Shown here: piece by piece, positions 31,871 to 42,054 of the stretch
How the letters are laid out: every line of letters begins with the position of its first letter
How positions within the stretch are numbered: the first letter of the stretch is position 1
From: Ferdinandcohnia sp036962685
Lineage (GTDB): Bacteria; Bacillota; Bacilli; Bacillales; Bacillaceae_L
Length of the DNA: 64,000 nucleotides
Assembly (NCBI RefSeq): GCF_036962685.1
Contig: NZ_JBALOP010000017.1
Coordinates: forward strand, 1-64,000
Direction: 5' to 3'
Program-made: the position numbers and the translations under genes
The notes under the pieces: model-generated
Databases searched by the model: none
Told to the model about the DNA's origin: nothing
What the model saw: only the letters and a program-made list of their open reading frames with translations

Positions 31871-34800
31871 CTAAAATCCGTAAAACGGAGCAATACCATC
31901 AAATGACACAAAAGATGGTGCAGCCATATTTGTATTTATTACAACTCTCCCGGTAGATTCAATTTTACAATAACCAAATTGAGTAGTTCCATTTCCCACA
32001 ACAACAGGAGGATAGATTGTATTTTCTGGCCTACAGCCTGCTGGTAACACAAATACTATAACATTATTAGTTGGCATCTTAATGGACCCTCGCATGTGTA
32101 CAAGCCCCATCGCGTCTTTTTGATATGACGCATTATATGTTGAATTAAGATAATGAGTCGCACCATTAATTAATGTCATTGTTGTCCACGGAAATAACGG
32201 AACTGCCCCATCAAATTCAAGAGGACTACTTATTTTTAAATTCCCTGCTGATGTCATTGATAAACGAGATTCTCTATATGTTGCCATGTTGTTCTCATCA
32301 CCATAGAATAAAAGCAACTCATTTGGGACTAATCTAGCCCCACCATCATTCACACCTTGAATGTACCTAGCTATCCATAAAGCAGCACTATCTAACCTCA
32401 ACTCATCAAATGCTGGTTTTGGTCCACCACCAATATTAACTGCGTAATCAAATCTACTTTTTAAAGTATCATTTTGAAGATCGATAGACCCTTTGGGACC
32501 CGTAGTTGTTATCCTGATTCCTCGTAAAATACCTGCTGTCACTTCACCTAAATCAGCTGATAAAGCACTTAATGTCTCAACTCCTAATGTGGTGGCATCC
32601 ATTTTAGAAGTCTCCCAGGTTGATCCATTCCACTTTCTTATTGCTATTACTTTACCAGTTGAATCAGTTTGGAACCAAGTCGCATTAACAGCAGGATTGG
32701 TTGGTGCTGTTGTGCCCATATGAGCAATGCCATCTTTACCAGCTGGGCCCTGAGGTCCTTGAGGTCCACTATCTCCTTTGTCCCCTTTGTCTCCCTTTTG
32801 TCCATCTGTGGCATGGTAGGAAGTGGAATAACTTGTTGAACTTGTCCCATCGGTATAAGAAATTACTGTTCTTGTCCACAAATATCTACCTTGAACTGGT
32901 GATGGTGGATTGGCTAACCATGTTCCAGTAGGAACAGTAGTACCATTGGTATGAAGTTGGTACGTTATTACAGTTGATTTTATACCTTTTCCATCTGTTC
33001 CATGCTGTCCATCAGTAGCATTGTAAGAGACTGAATATGTCGTCACATTGCTAGCATCTGAATATGTTGTGATTGTTCTTGTCCATAAATACTGTCCTTT
33101 TACTGGCGTTGGTGGTGTGCCATACCACGTTCCTGTTGGTGCAGCTGTCCCATCATAATGATACTGGTATGAAACTGATGTGTTGGTGACCCCTTTGCCT
33201 GGATCTCCTTTACCGCCAGTCGCACCTGTCTTACTTTTTGCAAGGGTAACTATTTTATCGATAGTCACTCCACCATAAATTGCTCTAAAAGTTACTGTTG
33301 CGGTATCTGTCGACATTGCGGTTATTGAATATACACCGGAAGTGTTTATTGATGCCGTACAACCGACTTGACTAACTTTTGAATAAGTGACAGATGTTCC
33401 TGTTCTTTTTGTTATTCCCTGATAAACCTCAAATGTCCCTGTTGCTTTACTAAAATCACCAACATTACCATTTACATCAGCACCAAGAGTAATACTTTCA
33501 TTAGTTAAAAATCCAACTATCGCATCCTTACCAGGATCTCCTGTATCACCTTTACCACCATCTGCACCTGATTTTATTTGCGTTATTGTCACCGTGTCAG
33601 TTAAACCTGATAATGTGGCAGTTACTACCACTCTGACTGCTGTTGTTGGCCATTGGTTTTGAGTGAGTGTTCTTGAATTTCCTGAGCCTCCCAAGCTGAT
33701 TACGGTTAAAGCAGCCCCAGCTGTATTATATGGAGTTGCCACAAATGTTGCTGTTCCTGTTGTATTCTGCAAATTAGCCGTAAACGTAATAGTTTGTGAT
33801 GCTGGATTAGGTGTCCCGTCAGCATTAAATGACATTACATCAGAAGTCGTGCTCAAATATAAAAGTTTAGCATCTACACCTGATTTTCCTTCTGGTCCTC
33901 TTTCTCCAGTATCTCCATACACTCCAATGATAACTGGTTCAACATATTCAGTGCTTACTGGGTCTTTATACTTGATAACCTCGTAATTCCACAAGTATTT
34001 CTTATCATTGGTCACATTTTGAATTGTGGGAGTCCATCCTGCTGTCCCTCTTGTGACTCCACTACTTGCACTTGTCGCCAAGTAATATTCTGTTATAGTG
34101 TCTATTGATCTACCAGGACTTCCAATGTCACCCTTATCTCCATAAGTACCAATAATAATAGGTAAAGTGTTTTCGGATTGTCCATTTGAGTATGTGATTT
34201 TTTCATAATTCCAAAGATACTTCTTAACACTTGTAATTGTTTGTATTTCCGTTGTCCAACCAGATGTCGCAGTTGTAACGCCACTGACTGAGCTTGTTGC
34301 TAGATAGTATTCTGTGACACTAACAATCCCAACACCAGGGTCACCCTTATCCCCTTTTTCACCTTTTACCTTATTCCATGTATAAGATGAAACATTATTA
34401 CTATCAGCTTGTGTGAAGTCTACATAGACCCCGATCCATTCTCCAAGTGTCTCCCCATTATTAGCCGTAAATGTTTTACCACCATCATTTGAGTATTTTA
34501 TGTGGAGATAACTTGTTTCTCCATTATCACCAGGCTCCCCGTCAACACCATCAGTCCCTTTAAATAATGACCAATTATAAGATGTGTATGATGTTGGTTC
34601 TGTTGGCTCAGTTGTAACCGCAACCCCAATATAAGCTGCACCTGATGGATCAGTGGTCATCGGATTTCCGTTTAAGTTTTGACTATACTTAACCCATAAA
34701 AAAGAACTAGATCCATTAATACCATCTTTTCCATCTTTTCCGTCAAAATAATCAGTACCTTTTATTGGAGTGTAACCATCTTTCCCAGGATCTCCTTGTG

Positions 34801-36241
34801 GACCTCGGGGACCCTCTGGACCTCGGTCTCCATCCTGCCCGTCAAAGACATTAGATAAGGTGATTTGTGCAACCTGCGATGTTTTATCATTGATAGCAAT
34901 CTCCACGTTGTACGTAGACTTTTCAGAGATCTCACTACTTGCCACAGTGATTGATTTACTTGTACTATTAAAATCGACAAGGTTTCCATCTTTGTCGCGC
35001 TTTGACCAATTGTAGGTGTATTGCTTGCCGTCCGCATCTACCTCTGCACCTCCCAGAAACGTTTCAGCGGTTAATGTGGTAGTACCTTGACCGTTCTTAA
35101 ACACGTCACCAGCTGATGAGGTAATTGATGCTAAAACTAGTTTTGCAAGTCTATCTCTCATTAAGGCTGTTAAGTTAGCAATCTGCTTTTCTAAATCCGC
35201 TTTCGAATACTCAATAAAATTACCAATCTTAAAACCTTTAATGCGGTTTGTGATTGGGTCTACTTCAACTTCTTGTATTCGGGCTTCGAGATAAAGTGGT
35301 GGTTGATAGCCATCATCCTTAATTCGGACGGTCATACCCTTTCGAATTTTCTTATGTTCAAATCCCTTTATATGTTCAAGCGATACAGCTTCACATTCGT
35401 AAGATACAATCGCATCGATGCGCTTTTCTAATTCATTCTCCGTTAGTGTTCTGAGCCTATCCTCGGTCATGTCAGCGTCAGTTGACTCCGGCTCGTAAGC
35501 TTCGATTAAATGTTGCCCATGTCTACCCCACCTTTGTAAAGCGTCCTTATCCTCCACAAAGACGGTAAGCCTAGTACCGTCTTCACGTTCGGGACCAACA
35601 CCAAGCAAAGCTGTAACTATTCGCTGGCTATCCTCTTTACGCTTAACTCCTATTAAATCTTTGCCAAACTCAATTTCGGTACCGGCATAAGTTGTATCCG
35701 TTTTTTTAAAATCTGCATATCTTGTAATCTTGTTACCGTCCACAACGATTCTGAAACGGAGCTCCAGTTCAAATGTAGATGCGATTTGCTTAAGAAAGCT
35801 GTATGGATCAGTGTAGTTTACAATCGTAATTGTTCGAATAAAGGTATAATCAATGTCACCTAATTTAACTTCTGTACCATCTAAAGCAAGGGCAGCTGCA
35901 GTTTGTGGTGTAGCGCCTTGCAGTGTCTGCGGTTCGATAACTTTTGCTTTAGCCAAGTCTGTAAAACTTGCATTTGACTTTACAAGCTTTTCTCCGCGCT
36001 TATATTGCTCGGCATAAGTAATTATATATTCACTAAAAAAACCGTCCTCATCTTGAAGAAGGAGACGGTTTCGCTTTTCTAACAATGCTGCCTTTGCAAT
36101 TTTTGCATTTGCTACAAAGTCAAACACATTCATTTTGTTGAGACTGTCAGTTTTTAGTGCATCCCAATATTCTGCTTTGGCGCTGTTTAACGTGCCAATA
36201 ATATCATCTGTTTGTTTATCCAATATGTGTACAAGAGTCAT
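31871..36241 (-). CDS. tail spike / minor tail protein (Tal-type) with collagen-like repeats
   Basis: 1456 residues. Residues 1-350 are the prophage-tail-endopeptidase/Tal domain (SFLKQIASTFELELRFRIV) that caps the tail. The rest is a fibre of repeated beta modules linked by collagen-like Gly-X-Y stretches (GPEGPRGPQGDPGKDG at about 475, with others near 640, 725, 790 and 1190). Modules are duplicated: EYYLATSS...SGVT twice and YQYHYDGT / YQLHTNGT twice. The last 100 residues (LPAGCRPENTIYPPVVV) resemble receptor-binding tips. Binds the cell surface at infection. Confidence 0.85.
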   Translation of the reverse strand: MTLVHILDKQTDDIIGTLNSAKAEYWDALKTDSLNKMNVFDFVANAKIAKAALLEKRNRLLLQDEDGFFSEYIITYAEQYKRGEKLVKSNASFTDLAKAKVIEPQTLQGATPQTAAALALDGTEVKLGDIDYTFIRTITIVNYTDPYSFLKQIASTFELELRFRIVVDGNKITRYADFKKTDTTYAGTEIEFGKDLIGVKRKEDSQRIVTALLGVGPEREDGTRLTVFVEDKDALQRWGRHGQHLIEAYEPESTDADMTEDRLRTLTENELEKRIDAIVSYECEAVSLEHIKGFEHKKIRKGMTVRIKDDGYQPPLYLEARIQEVEVDPITNRIKGFKIGNFIEYSKADLEKQIANLTALMRDRLAKLVLASITSSAGDVFKNGQGTTTLTAETFLGGAEVDADGKQYTYNWSKRDKDGNLVDFNSTSKSITVASSEISEKSTYNVEIAINDKTSQVAQITLSNVFDGQDGDRGPEGPRGPQGDPGKDGYTPIKGTDYFDGKDGKDGINGSSSFLWVKYSQNLNGNPMTTDPSGAAYIGVAVTTEPTEPTSYTSYNWSLFKGTDGVDGEPGDNGETSYLHIKYSNDGGKTFTANNGETLGEWIGVYVDFTQADSNNVSSYTWNKVKGEKGDKGDPGVGIVSVTEYYLATSSVSGVTTATSGWTTEIQTITSVKKYLWNYEKITYSNGQSENTLPIIIGTYGDKGDIGSPGRSIDTITEYYLATSASSGVTRGTAGWTPTIQNVTNDKKYLWNYEVIKYKDPVSTEYVEPVIIGVYGDTGERGPEGKSGVDAKLLYLSTTSDVMSFNADGTPNPASQTITFTANLQNTTGTATFVATPYNTAGAALTVISLGGSGNSRTLTQNQWPTTAVRVVVTATLSGLTDTVTITQIKSGADGGKGDTGDPGKDAIVGFLTNESITLGADVNGNVGDFSKATGTFEVYQGITKRTGTSVTYSKVSQVGCTASINTSGVYSITAMSTDTATVTFRAIYGGVTIDKIVTLAKSKTGATGGKGDPGKGVTNTSVSYQYHYDGTAAPTGTWYGTPPTPVKGQYLWTRTITTYSDASNVTTYSVSYNATDGQHGTDGKGIKSTVITYQLHTNGTTVPTGTWLANPPSPVQGRYLWTRTVISYTDGTSSTSYSTSYHATDGQKGDKGDKGDSGPQGPQGPAGKDGIAHMGTTAPTNPAVNATWFQTDSTGKVIAIRKWNGSTWETSKMDATTLGVETLSALSADLGEVTAGILRGIRITTTGPKGSIDLQNDTLKSRFDYAVNIGGGPKPAFDELRLDSAALWIARYIQGVNDGGARLVPNELLLFYGDENNMATYRESRLSMTSAGNLKISSPLEFDGAVPLFPWTTMTLINGATHYLNSTYNASYQKDAMGLVHMRGSIKMPTNNVIVFVLPAGCRPENTIYPPVVVGNGTTQFGYCKIESTGRVVINTNMAAPSFVSFDGIAPFYGF

Positions 36242-36256
36242 AGCTTCGTCTCCTTT

Positions 36257-37705
36257 CTACAGGAATTTTGGATGATATTTAACAGTGATTTCCTCAATCG
36301 CATCAGCCGGCTCTGCGGCCAGTACATTTTGACCAGGTTTCAATGCAAAGTAGTTCCCGATAAACATCTTTTCTTTTGTGATGTCCTCGCCATTGCGCCT
36401 AATGATATCGTTTTGGTTATTAAATTCGACAATATCACCAGCGCGTGCAATGAATGGTATACCTTGAGCTTGTTGATTAAGTCTAAAAATCTTGATATCT
36501 TTAACACTTTGACTTGTTATTCGTGTTGATCCATGCGCCCAAAGTTGGACTTGCACTTGTGTGACAGGAGCTGTTGCTATTCCTTCTGTATCGTCCCATG
36601 AGCGAAGTCTCGTTGAGTGATGCTTTCCGTTTTCGTCAATCTTAGCAACATAGGCCTCCCATCGTGCCCTTTTTCGTGATAAACGCAAAATTCCGTCAAA
36701 GTTTGCCCATACCCATTCAGCGTCCCCACGCTCGTTTATAATATCGTGTCCATTATCATATCGACCGGCTCGCAATGTTGCATAGATGGCCTTTGAATGG
36801 GCATATCGTTTTGTTAAAAGTAATTTGGCGACAAATTGGTTGTTAGCATCTAATAAAGCTATCTCAACACTTCCCAAACCACCACTGTAGTCACTACCGC
36901 CTTCGCCCATACTTATTCCGATTTGTGAGAGTAACACATCTATCTTAAAGTCTTGCAATGTAGCGCCAATAGACTTTTTGACAGGAGGTCCATGCCATCC
37001 ATCCCCTGTGCCGTAGTCATCGGTATAAAACTCATATCCATTTGTTTTCATGGTGCCAGAAGCTGTTCCTTGTTCCACACTTGATGATGATGTCCATCCG
37101 GTCATTGCGCCCATTTGATCCCATAATATTCTTGTTTCAGGTTCAAATGGTATTTCGTCAACTAACCCATAATTTCCCACGATATTTAAGTCTGTACCGT
37201 TTGAAACTGCTACAAAGGTTGTATCTTGCTTCACTTTACATGTAATGATTGGTTCAGTTTCGGCTGTACCTTCTACATTAACGCTTTCACCAATAAGTGT
37301 TACTTTTTTTTCCAATCCATATTTGTAGGAGTCGGGGCAGATAAATCGCAAAGTACCATAACCCCGAGTAACGATTTCTTGAAGGTTATTAATCCCACCA
37401 TCAACGACAGCATAATAGGTACGATTTTGTTCATCATCAAAAATGAGTTCCTCTACATTTTCGGTAATGAGCCATGCAGCTAAATCCTCAGTGAGATTCA
37501 AGTAATTAGAAGGATCATCTGCCGAAATCTCTATAGTTACTTCCTCAATGCGAACCTCAGTAGTAGAATCATTTAAAAGAGCACCGGCTCGACCAGGAAT
37601 AAATATTAGATTCCGTCGGACAGGTGCCCAATATGATCGTTTTCTAGATGTCACTAAGATATAATCCTTTTTTATCCCACGATAACTTAAAGAGTTTTGA
37701 TACAT
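36257..37705 (-). CDS. distal tail protein (Dit) with inserted domain
   Basis: 482 residues. Residues 1-130 are the Dit N-terminal domain (KRSYWAPVRRNLIFIPGRAG, YYAVVDGGINNLQEI). The C-terminal part (LKPGQNVLAAEP) is its galectin-like domain end. Between them about 200 residues (WDQMGAMTGWTSSSSVEQG onward) form an extra beta-sandwich, as in evolved Dits with carbohydrate-binding insertions. It links tail tube and spike. Classic Dits are near 250 residues. Confidence 0.82.
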   Translation of the reverse strand: MYQNSLSYRGIKKDYILVTSRKRSYWAPVRRNLIFIPGRAGALLNDSTTEVRIEEVTIEISADDPSNYLNLTEDLAAWLITENVEELIFDDEQNRTYYAVVDGGINNLQEIVTRGYGTLRFICPDSYKYGLEKKVTLIGESVNVEGTAETEPIITCKVKQDTTFVAVSNGTDLNIVGNYGLVDEIPFEPETRILWDQMGAMTGWTSSSSVEQGTASGTMKTNGYEFYTDDYGTGDGWHGPPVKKSIGATLQDFKIDVLLSQIGISMGEGGSDYSGGLGSVEIALLDANNQFVAKLLLTKRYAHSKAIYATLRAGRYDNGHDIINERGDAEWVWANFDGILRLSRKRARWEAYVAKIDENGKHHSTRLRSWDDTEGIATAPVTQVQVQLWAHGSTRITSQSVKDIKIFRLNQQAQGIPFIARAGDIVEFNNQNDIIRRNGEDITKEKMFIGNYFALKPGQNVLAAEPADAIEEITVKYHPKFL

Positions 37706-37716
37706 ATAGACACCCC

Positions 37717-40700
37717 CTAAAATGCAGCTTTTCTATTTTCGTTGAATTCTTGCGCTTCGGTAACGTAGGGTTCAACTGCTAGTCCAACTTCACGCTCATT
37801 CATGATGATTGTTGCATTCAAGCCTCGTGAAATACCAATTGAGATTTCCTGTAACAAACGAAGGACCTCCGGATCTACAAAGGAACTATTTCCACCTTGG
37901 TTAGTAAAACCATCATCAATTAATCTTAATAAATTTGCCTGTTGCGCCTCAGTTAATAGCATTTCATTCGGCAATGCTCGAATGTCTATTTCATTATGCA
38001 GAGGTGCCTGGAAAAGAGAAGACAGTTGTCTTAGCGCATCGCGGCCAGTCCCTCCAGTGTGAAGTTTAGGGATTTGATTGATAGGTTTTTGTCCAATTAC
38101 TCCACCTGTGTGATATTGTGCAACCCTTGCACCAGTAGTAGTTTGTTGAGTCACTACTACACTTTTGTTAATTGTTCTTCCTAGTTCGTCATTCAACAAG
38201 CCAGCTTCATTTATTATCTGTTGCACTCTGCTTTTAACGGATTCTAAATTACTGATTTGGCCGTCTATTGCTCTAATTCCTTCGCGGTATTCTTCGGTGT
38301 TTTTAAAAGCCTCATCAGTGTTTTGTTCCATACTTGCTTTTTTAAATCTCAGCTTTGTAATTTCATCTTCAACCGTTTTTAGCCCTTTACCTTTTTCAGC
38401 GGTAATACCAGCTTGCTTTAATTCGATTGCGATAAGTTGGTCAAAAAGCTCTTGCTGAGCCTGTATAGTTTCCCTAGTCTTGTCTAGCGACTCTTGTTTT
38501 TCGAGGATTAGATTTGCTGCCTCAGAAACCTGACCTTTTGCATATTCTAGATCTTTTTCCAACATTGTTAGTAACTGACCTTGTTCACCCAGCATTTGAC
38601 TACTATATTGAGATTCATTTTCTTTCATATAATTATATTTTTGTTGAGCTTCATTCACTTGTCTCTGTAAACGATCCACGCTATCAATATGAACTTCTTT
38701 TTCACCGTTCAACTTATTGATTTGTTCTATAAGTTGCTTTTCTTCTTTAAGAGCATCTCGATAATTCGTTGAAGTTGCTTGCATTTCAAGCTCAATTTGT
38801 TGTTTAAGTGATTCGGCCAGTTCTTTGTTAAATTCCTTTGCAGCGTCTGTGTTTGCCAACAATGCATTTCCTTGTTCGGTAATTGTTACTGTCGCACCTG
38901 GTACTACCTCAATGATGGCTCCATTAAGATCAACCAAACGATTCAACTCATCTGCCGATAACCCTGACTTCTCAGCTAATCTATCTTGCTCGTCTCTTAA
39001 CTGTTTTATTACATCTGGATCTACGGTTTTACTAATCTCTGAATTAATGTCTACAAACCTAGCTAATTCATCGTTAGTAAGTTTGTTTTTCAACTGTAGC
39101 TTTTCATATTCCTCGATGTTTGCAGAAAGGGTATCATTTAATTCCTTTTTTGCTTGAATAGCTTCTAAATCTACTTCTCTTGCGGCTGCCATATCCATTG
39201 TTACTCCGGCAATAAGGCCACCTAATATGGATAATCCCGCAATTAACCATCCAGCAGGACCTATAGAAACCATTAATCCTTTAACAGCTATGGCAAGTCT
39301 GCTTAGGGTTGTAATAGTTAATGCTATTGCAGTGGCAGTTCCAGCAAACGCAATACCCGACTTAACCGTCGAGCTATCCATTTCTGTAATCGTCTCAATA
39401 ACTTTAGCTCCATGTCGAACAACTTCCGTGAATAATGGCAGAAACTCATTACCAAGTTTAATACCGGCCGTTTCTAGGGCTCCTGTGAATTCTTCATAAG
39501 CACCCTTCAAATTATCCATCATTACGTCAGCAGCTTCTTTAGACGCGCCCTCAGAATTTCTCAATGCTTCAGTGAACTCATCTAGCTGATCTACTCCACC
39601 ATTAATGATAGCAATCATTCCGGAAGCAGCTTCCGTACCTACTAGTTTTGCGATAGTTGCAAGTTTGTCTGCCTTTGTCATACTCTCAGTAGATTTCGTT
39701 AAATCCCTTATCATTTGAGACAAACTTTTTGCATTACCACTAGAATCTTTAATGGAGAAACCAAGTTTATTCATGAGTTTTTCTTGTTCTTTAGCAGGGT
39801 TATTTAAAGATATTAAGATTTGACGTAAGGATGTACCTGCTTGGCTACCTTCAAGACCAGCATTGGTCATAATTCCGATTGCGGCCGCAACTTCTTCCAT
39901 GCTAATGCCTAATGAGTTAGCGATAGGAGCCGCATACTTAAACGCATAACCCATGTCATCTACACTTGCTGCTGATACGTTGGCGGCCATCGCAAGAACG
40001 TCAGCAACCCTCGTGGCATCGGAAGCTTCGAGTTGGAACGAATTTAGTGCTGCAGCAACAATACCAGCTGTAGTTGCTAAATCACTACCTGCCGCCTCTG
40101 ATGCAGAAATAACACCCGGCATAGCTGCGATAATCTCATTCACGTTGAAGCCCATCGCGGCCATATCTTCCATACCCAGAGCAACTTCGGATGCAGATTT
40201 TGAAGTAGAAGCACCTAAATCCAGGGCAGACTCTTGTAGTCTTTTAAACTCCTCACCTGTAGCTCCTGAAATAGCCTTGACCCTAGACATTTGTTGTTCA
40301 AAATCAGCTGCAGTTTTTACACTTATTCCGATACCAGCGACCATTGCAGCACCAATAGCCAATGATGCGGTTTGAATCCGATTTAAATCCTTTTCAAGGT
40401 CATGTGAACTTTTACTGGCCTTCTCGATTTCTTTTGTTAATTTATCAATTTCTTTACTATCAAGACCGAGTTTTTTAAGTTCGTCCCTGACTTCATTAAA
40501 GTCTTTTTCAAGTAGTTTTGGATTAGTTTTCTTGATTTTTTCATTAATCTTTTCAATTTGAGAGGAGGATAACCCTACATCTTTTAGAGCCTTATTTAAA
40601 CCGTCAAACCCTTTATTTGTATCTTTAGCTTCCTTGCCAGTTTTCTTCATTTCATCACGGGCTTCATTCATGCCCTTTTTGAATTGCTGAGCTTCGAGCA

Positions 40701-40737
40701 AGAGCCTTGCTCTTAAATCCCCCAAATCCGTTGACAT
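37717..40737 (-). CDS. tail tape measure protein
   Basis: 1006 residues. An N-terminal coiled coil, then the TP901 core (about 120-430: ALDLGASTSKSASEVALGME, MPGVISASEAAGSDLATTAG). Hydrophobic helices lie near 445-510, then long coiled coils to about 840. It sets tail length and passes through the membrane at DNA entry. At about 1.5 angstrom per residue it predicts a tail near 150 nm. Preceded by the frameshifted chaperone pair, the normal order. Confidence 0.93.
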   Translation of the reverse strand: MSTDLGDLRARLLLEAQQFKKGMNEARDEMKKTGKEAKDTNKGFDGLNKALKDVGLSSSQIEKINEKIKKTNPKLLEKDFNEVRDELKKLGLDSKEIDKLTKEIEKASKSSHDLEKDLNRIQTASLAIGAAMVAGIGISVKTAADFEQQMSRVKAISGATGEEFKRLQESALDLGASTSKSASEVALGMEDMAAMGFNVNEIIAAMPGVISASEAAGSDLATTAGIVAAALNSFQLEASDATRVADVLAMAANVSAASVDDMGYAFKYAAPIANSLGISMEEVAAAIGIMTNAGLEGSQAGTSLRQILISLNNPAKEQEKLMNKLGFSIKDSSGNAKSLSQMIRDLTKSTESMTKADKLATIAKLVGTEAASGMIAIINGGVDQLDEFTEALRNSEGASKEAADVMMDNLKGAYEEFTGALETAGIKLGNEFLPLFTEVVRHGAKVIETITEMDSSTVKSGIAFAGTATAIALTITTLSRLAIAVKGLMVSIGPAGWLIAGLSILGGLIAGVTMDMAAAREVDLEAIQAKKELNDTLSANIEEYEKLQLKNKLTNDELARFVDINSEISKTVDPDVIKQLRDEQDRLAEKSGLSADELNRLVDLNGAIIEVVPGATVTITEQGNALLANTDAAKEFNKELAESLKQQIELEMQATSTNYRDALKEEKQLIEQINKLNGEKEVHIDSVDRLQRQVNEAQQKYNYMKENESQYSSQMLGEQGQLLTMLEKDLEYAKGQVSEAANLILEKQESLDKTRETIQAQQELFDQLIAIELKQAGITAEKGKGLKTVEDEITKLRFKKASMEQNTDEAFKNTEEYREGIRAIDGQISNLESVKSRVQQIINEAGLLNDELGRTINKSVVVTQQTTTGARVAQYHTGGVIGQKPINQIPKLHTGGTGRDALRQLSSLFQAPLHNEIDIRALPNEMLLTEAQQANLLRLIDDGFTNQGGNSSFVDPEVLRLLQEISIGISRGLNATIIMNEREVGLAVEPYVTEAQEFNENRKAAF

Positions 40738-40751
40738 AGTGTACCTCCTCT

Positions 40752-41455
40752 CTATCTTCTGTTAACACCCATATTAGTGAGCATTCGAAGCTCCTCGAAT
40801 TTTTCACGACTGAATTGTTTTTCTGCTGGGGTAGCATCCTTTGGAATGACTTGATTCATGAATTTTTGGTATTCTTCGTCTGGCATATAACGGCTATTAG
40901 TCGCTAAACGAATCATGATTTGTTCTAACAACTGGAATGTCTTTTCTTTGGCTTTATCCTCTAAAATGGCTGGCAGATCAACCATGTAATACTCGTTCTG
41001 TATAGCCTTTTGAGATACTCCCAATGTCATTGAAGCGCGTCTCAAAAATTCATCTGTAGAAATAAAAGAGCCCTCTACTCCTTTGGTTTTTGGGGTAGAA
41101 GGCTCTTGACGTTTTTTACTGCGTCTTGAAGATTATTTTTTTTAATGGTTTTGACTAAGTACTTGATAATCTCATCTAAACCAGCTTTTTCTTCCAAATA
41201 TTCTGCGTCAATACCACTTAGGACTGAGACTATTTGCACAACCTCATCCATTGCAATTTCACACGCTTGTACGACATATGCATAAAAGTTTTCTTTTGGA
41301 GCAAGTATTACTTGCACGATTAATCCTGGTAACTGATCTATGGTGGAAAACAACTTCTTCCACATGCCAGGAGTAAGCTTCTTAACCTCAACTTTCTTAT
41401 CTCCTAGGTATAAGTTATTTTCATTAGTTAATGTATCTTTAAATTTACTGAGCAC
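40752..41455 (-). CDS. tail assembly chaperone, -1 frameshift fusion (gpGT-type)
   Basis: Zero frame runs to the TAG at 41075. A canonical A_AAA_AAC slippery heptamer lies at 41117-41111 in that frame. Slipping back one base there opens a frame running without stop to 40752 (next residues RQEPSTPKTKGVEG). A stop in the -1 frame just upstream (in the KKNN codons) rules out slipping earlier, and the second ORF has no ribosome site of its own. This is the lambda G-GT arrangement; the fusion feeds tube subunits onto the tape measure. Confidence 0.75.
41075..41455 (-). CDS. tail assembly chaperone, zero-frame product (gpG-type)
   Basis: 126 residues, helical (LTPGMWKKLFSTIDQLPGL, ACEIAMDEVVQIVSVLSG). 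It is the main product of the chaperone locus; a fraction of ribosomes shift at the heptamer to make the longer form. Lies between tail tube and tape measure. Confidence 0.75.
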   Translation of the reverse strand: MLSKFKDTLTNENNLYLGDKKVEVKKLTPGMWKKLFSTIDQLPGLIVQVILAPKENFYAYVVQACEIAMDEVVQIVSVLSGIDAEYLEEKAGLDEIIKYLVKTIKKNNLQDAVKNVKSLLPQKPKE

Positions 41456-41503
41456 TTTAAAAAACCTCCATAAAAAAGAGGAGAGCTTATGCCCTCCATC
41501 AAA

Positions 41504-42049
41504 TTAAGCTATAGTTACTGCTTCATCACCTAAGAAATAGAGCAAACCGTCAGTGTCCGGATATCCCACAAATGTTATATTTGCCACTCGTTCGTTATCA
41601 GAGTTATAGGTCCATTGGACCTCAGGGAGTGGGCTTCCGATTGGAATGGTAATGTAATCATTCGGAGTTGTTCCAGGTGATGTCGGTTTAACTACTACTT
41701 TTTCTGCAGCATTTAATAAATCTAAGCCTGCCTTCGCATAAACGTTTAAACGTCTTTTTACATTTTCGGGATCTGTTATATCTTCACCATATTTACTACC
41801 TGGTGTAACTGATCCAAGTTTTTTCAAATCATTGAGTGCAAAGGGTACGACTAATTGGCATGTCCCACCTTTTAAAATTGACTTAACAGGCGTATCACCT
41901 AATTGATCCACTGTAATATCTTGTTTTGAAAAGTTGGCACTGAATACAATACCACCCTTCGTAATATCAAAGAGGGTTGGTTCTGTATCACCAAATTCTA
42001 CTTCAGCAGGACCAATTGGTACATTTATAATCTTCTTTTCTGTAGCCAT
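41504..42049 (-). CDS. major tail (tube) protein
   Basis: 181 residues, beta-rich, compatible with the tail-tube fold (GPAEVEFGDTEPTLFDITKG, ITFVGYPDTDGLLYFLG). Forms the tube wall by stacking rings. Placed between the tail terminator and the chaperones. Confidence 0.8.
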   Translation of the reverse strand: MATEKKIINVPIGPAEVEFGDTEPTLFDITKGGIVFSANFSKQDITVDQLGDTPVKSILKGGTCQLVVPFALNDLKKLGSVTPGSKYGEDITDPENVKRRLNVYAKAGLDLLNAAEKVVVKPTSPGTTPNDYITIPIGSPLPEVQWTYNSDNERVANITFVGYPDTDGLLYFLGDEAVTIA

Positions 42050-42054
42050 TTTAT

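Noticed and set aside
31871..36241. Repeated DNA in the spike gene as a possible CRISPR-like or mobile repeat
   Set aside because: The repeats are in frame and encode Gly-X-Y and duplicated beta modules; no uniform repeat-spacer spacing. No CRISPR array was seen anywhere in the window.
31871..36241. Diversity-generating retroelement targeting the spike
   Set aside because: No reverse transcriptase gene and no template-like repeat near the C-terminal coding end.
36212..36529. Plus-strand ORF opposite the Dit/spike junction; similar plus-strand ORFs at 33663, 38165, 39953, 42616, 43471, 46282 and 62669
   Set aside because: They mirror strong minus-strand genes, lack ribosome sites and have the skewed composition of reverse-frame shadows.
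40752..41045. Second tail chaperone ORF as an independent gene starting at TTG or ATG
   Set aside because: No ribosome site; the frame is open back to a canonical -1 slippery heptamer.
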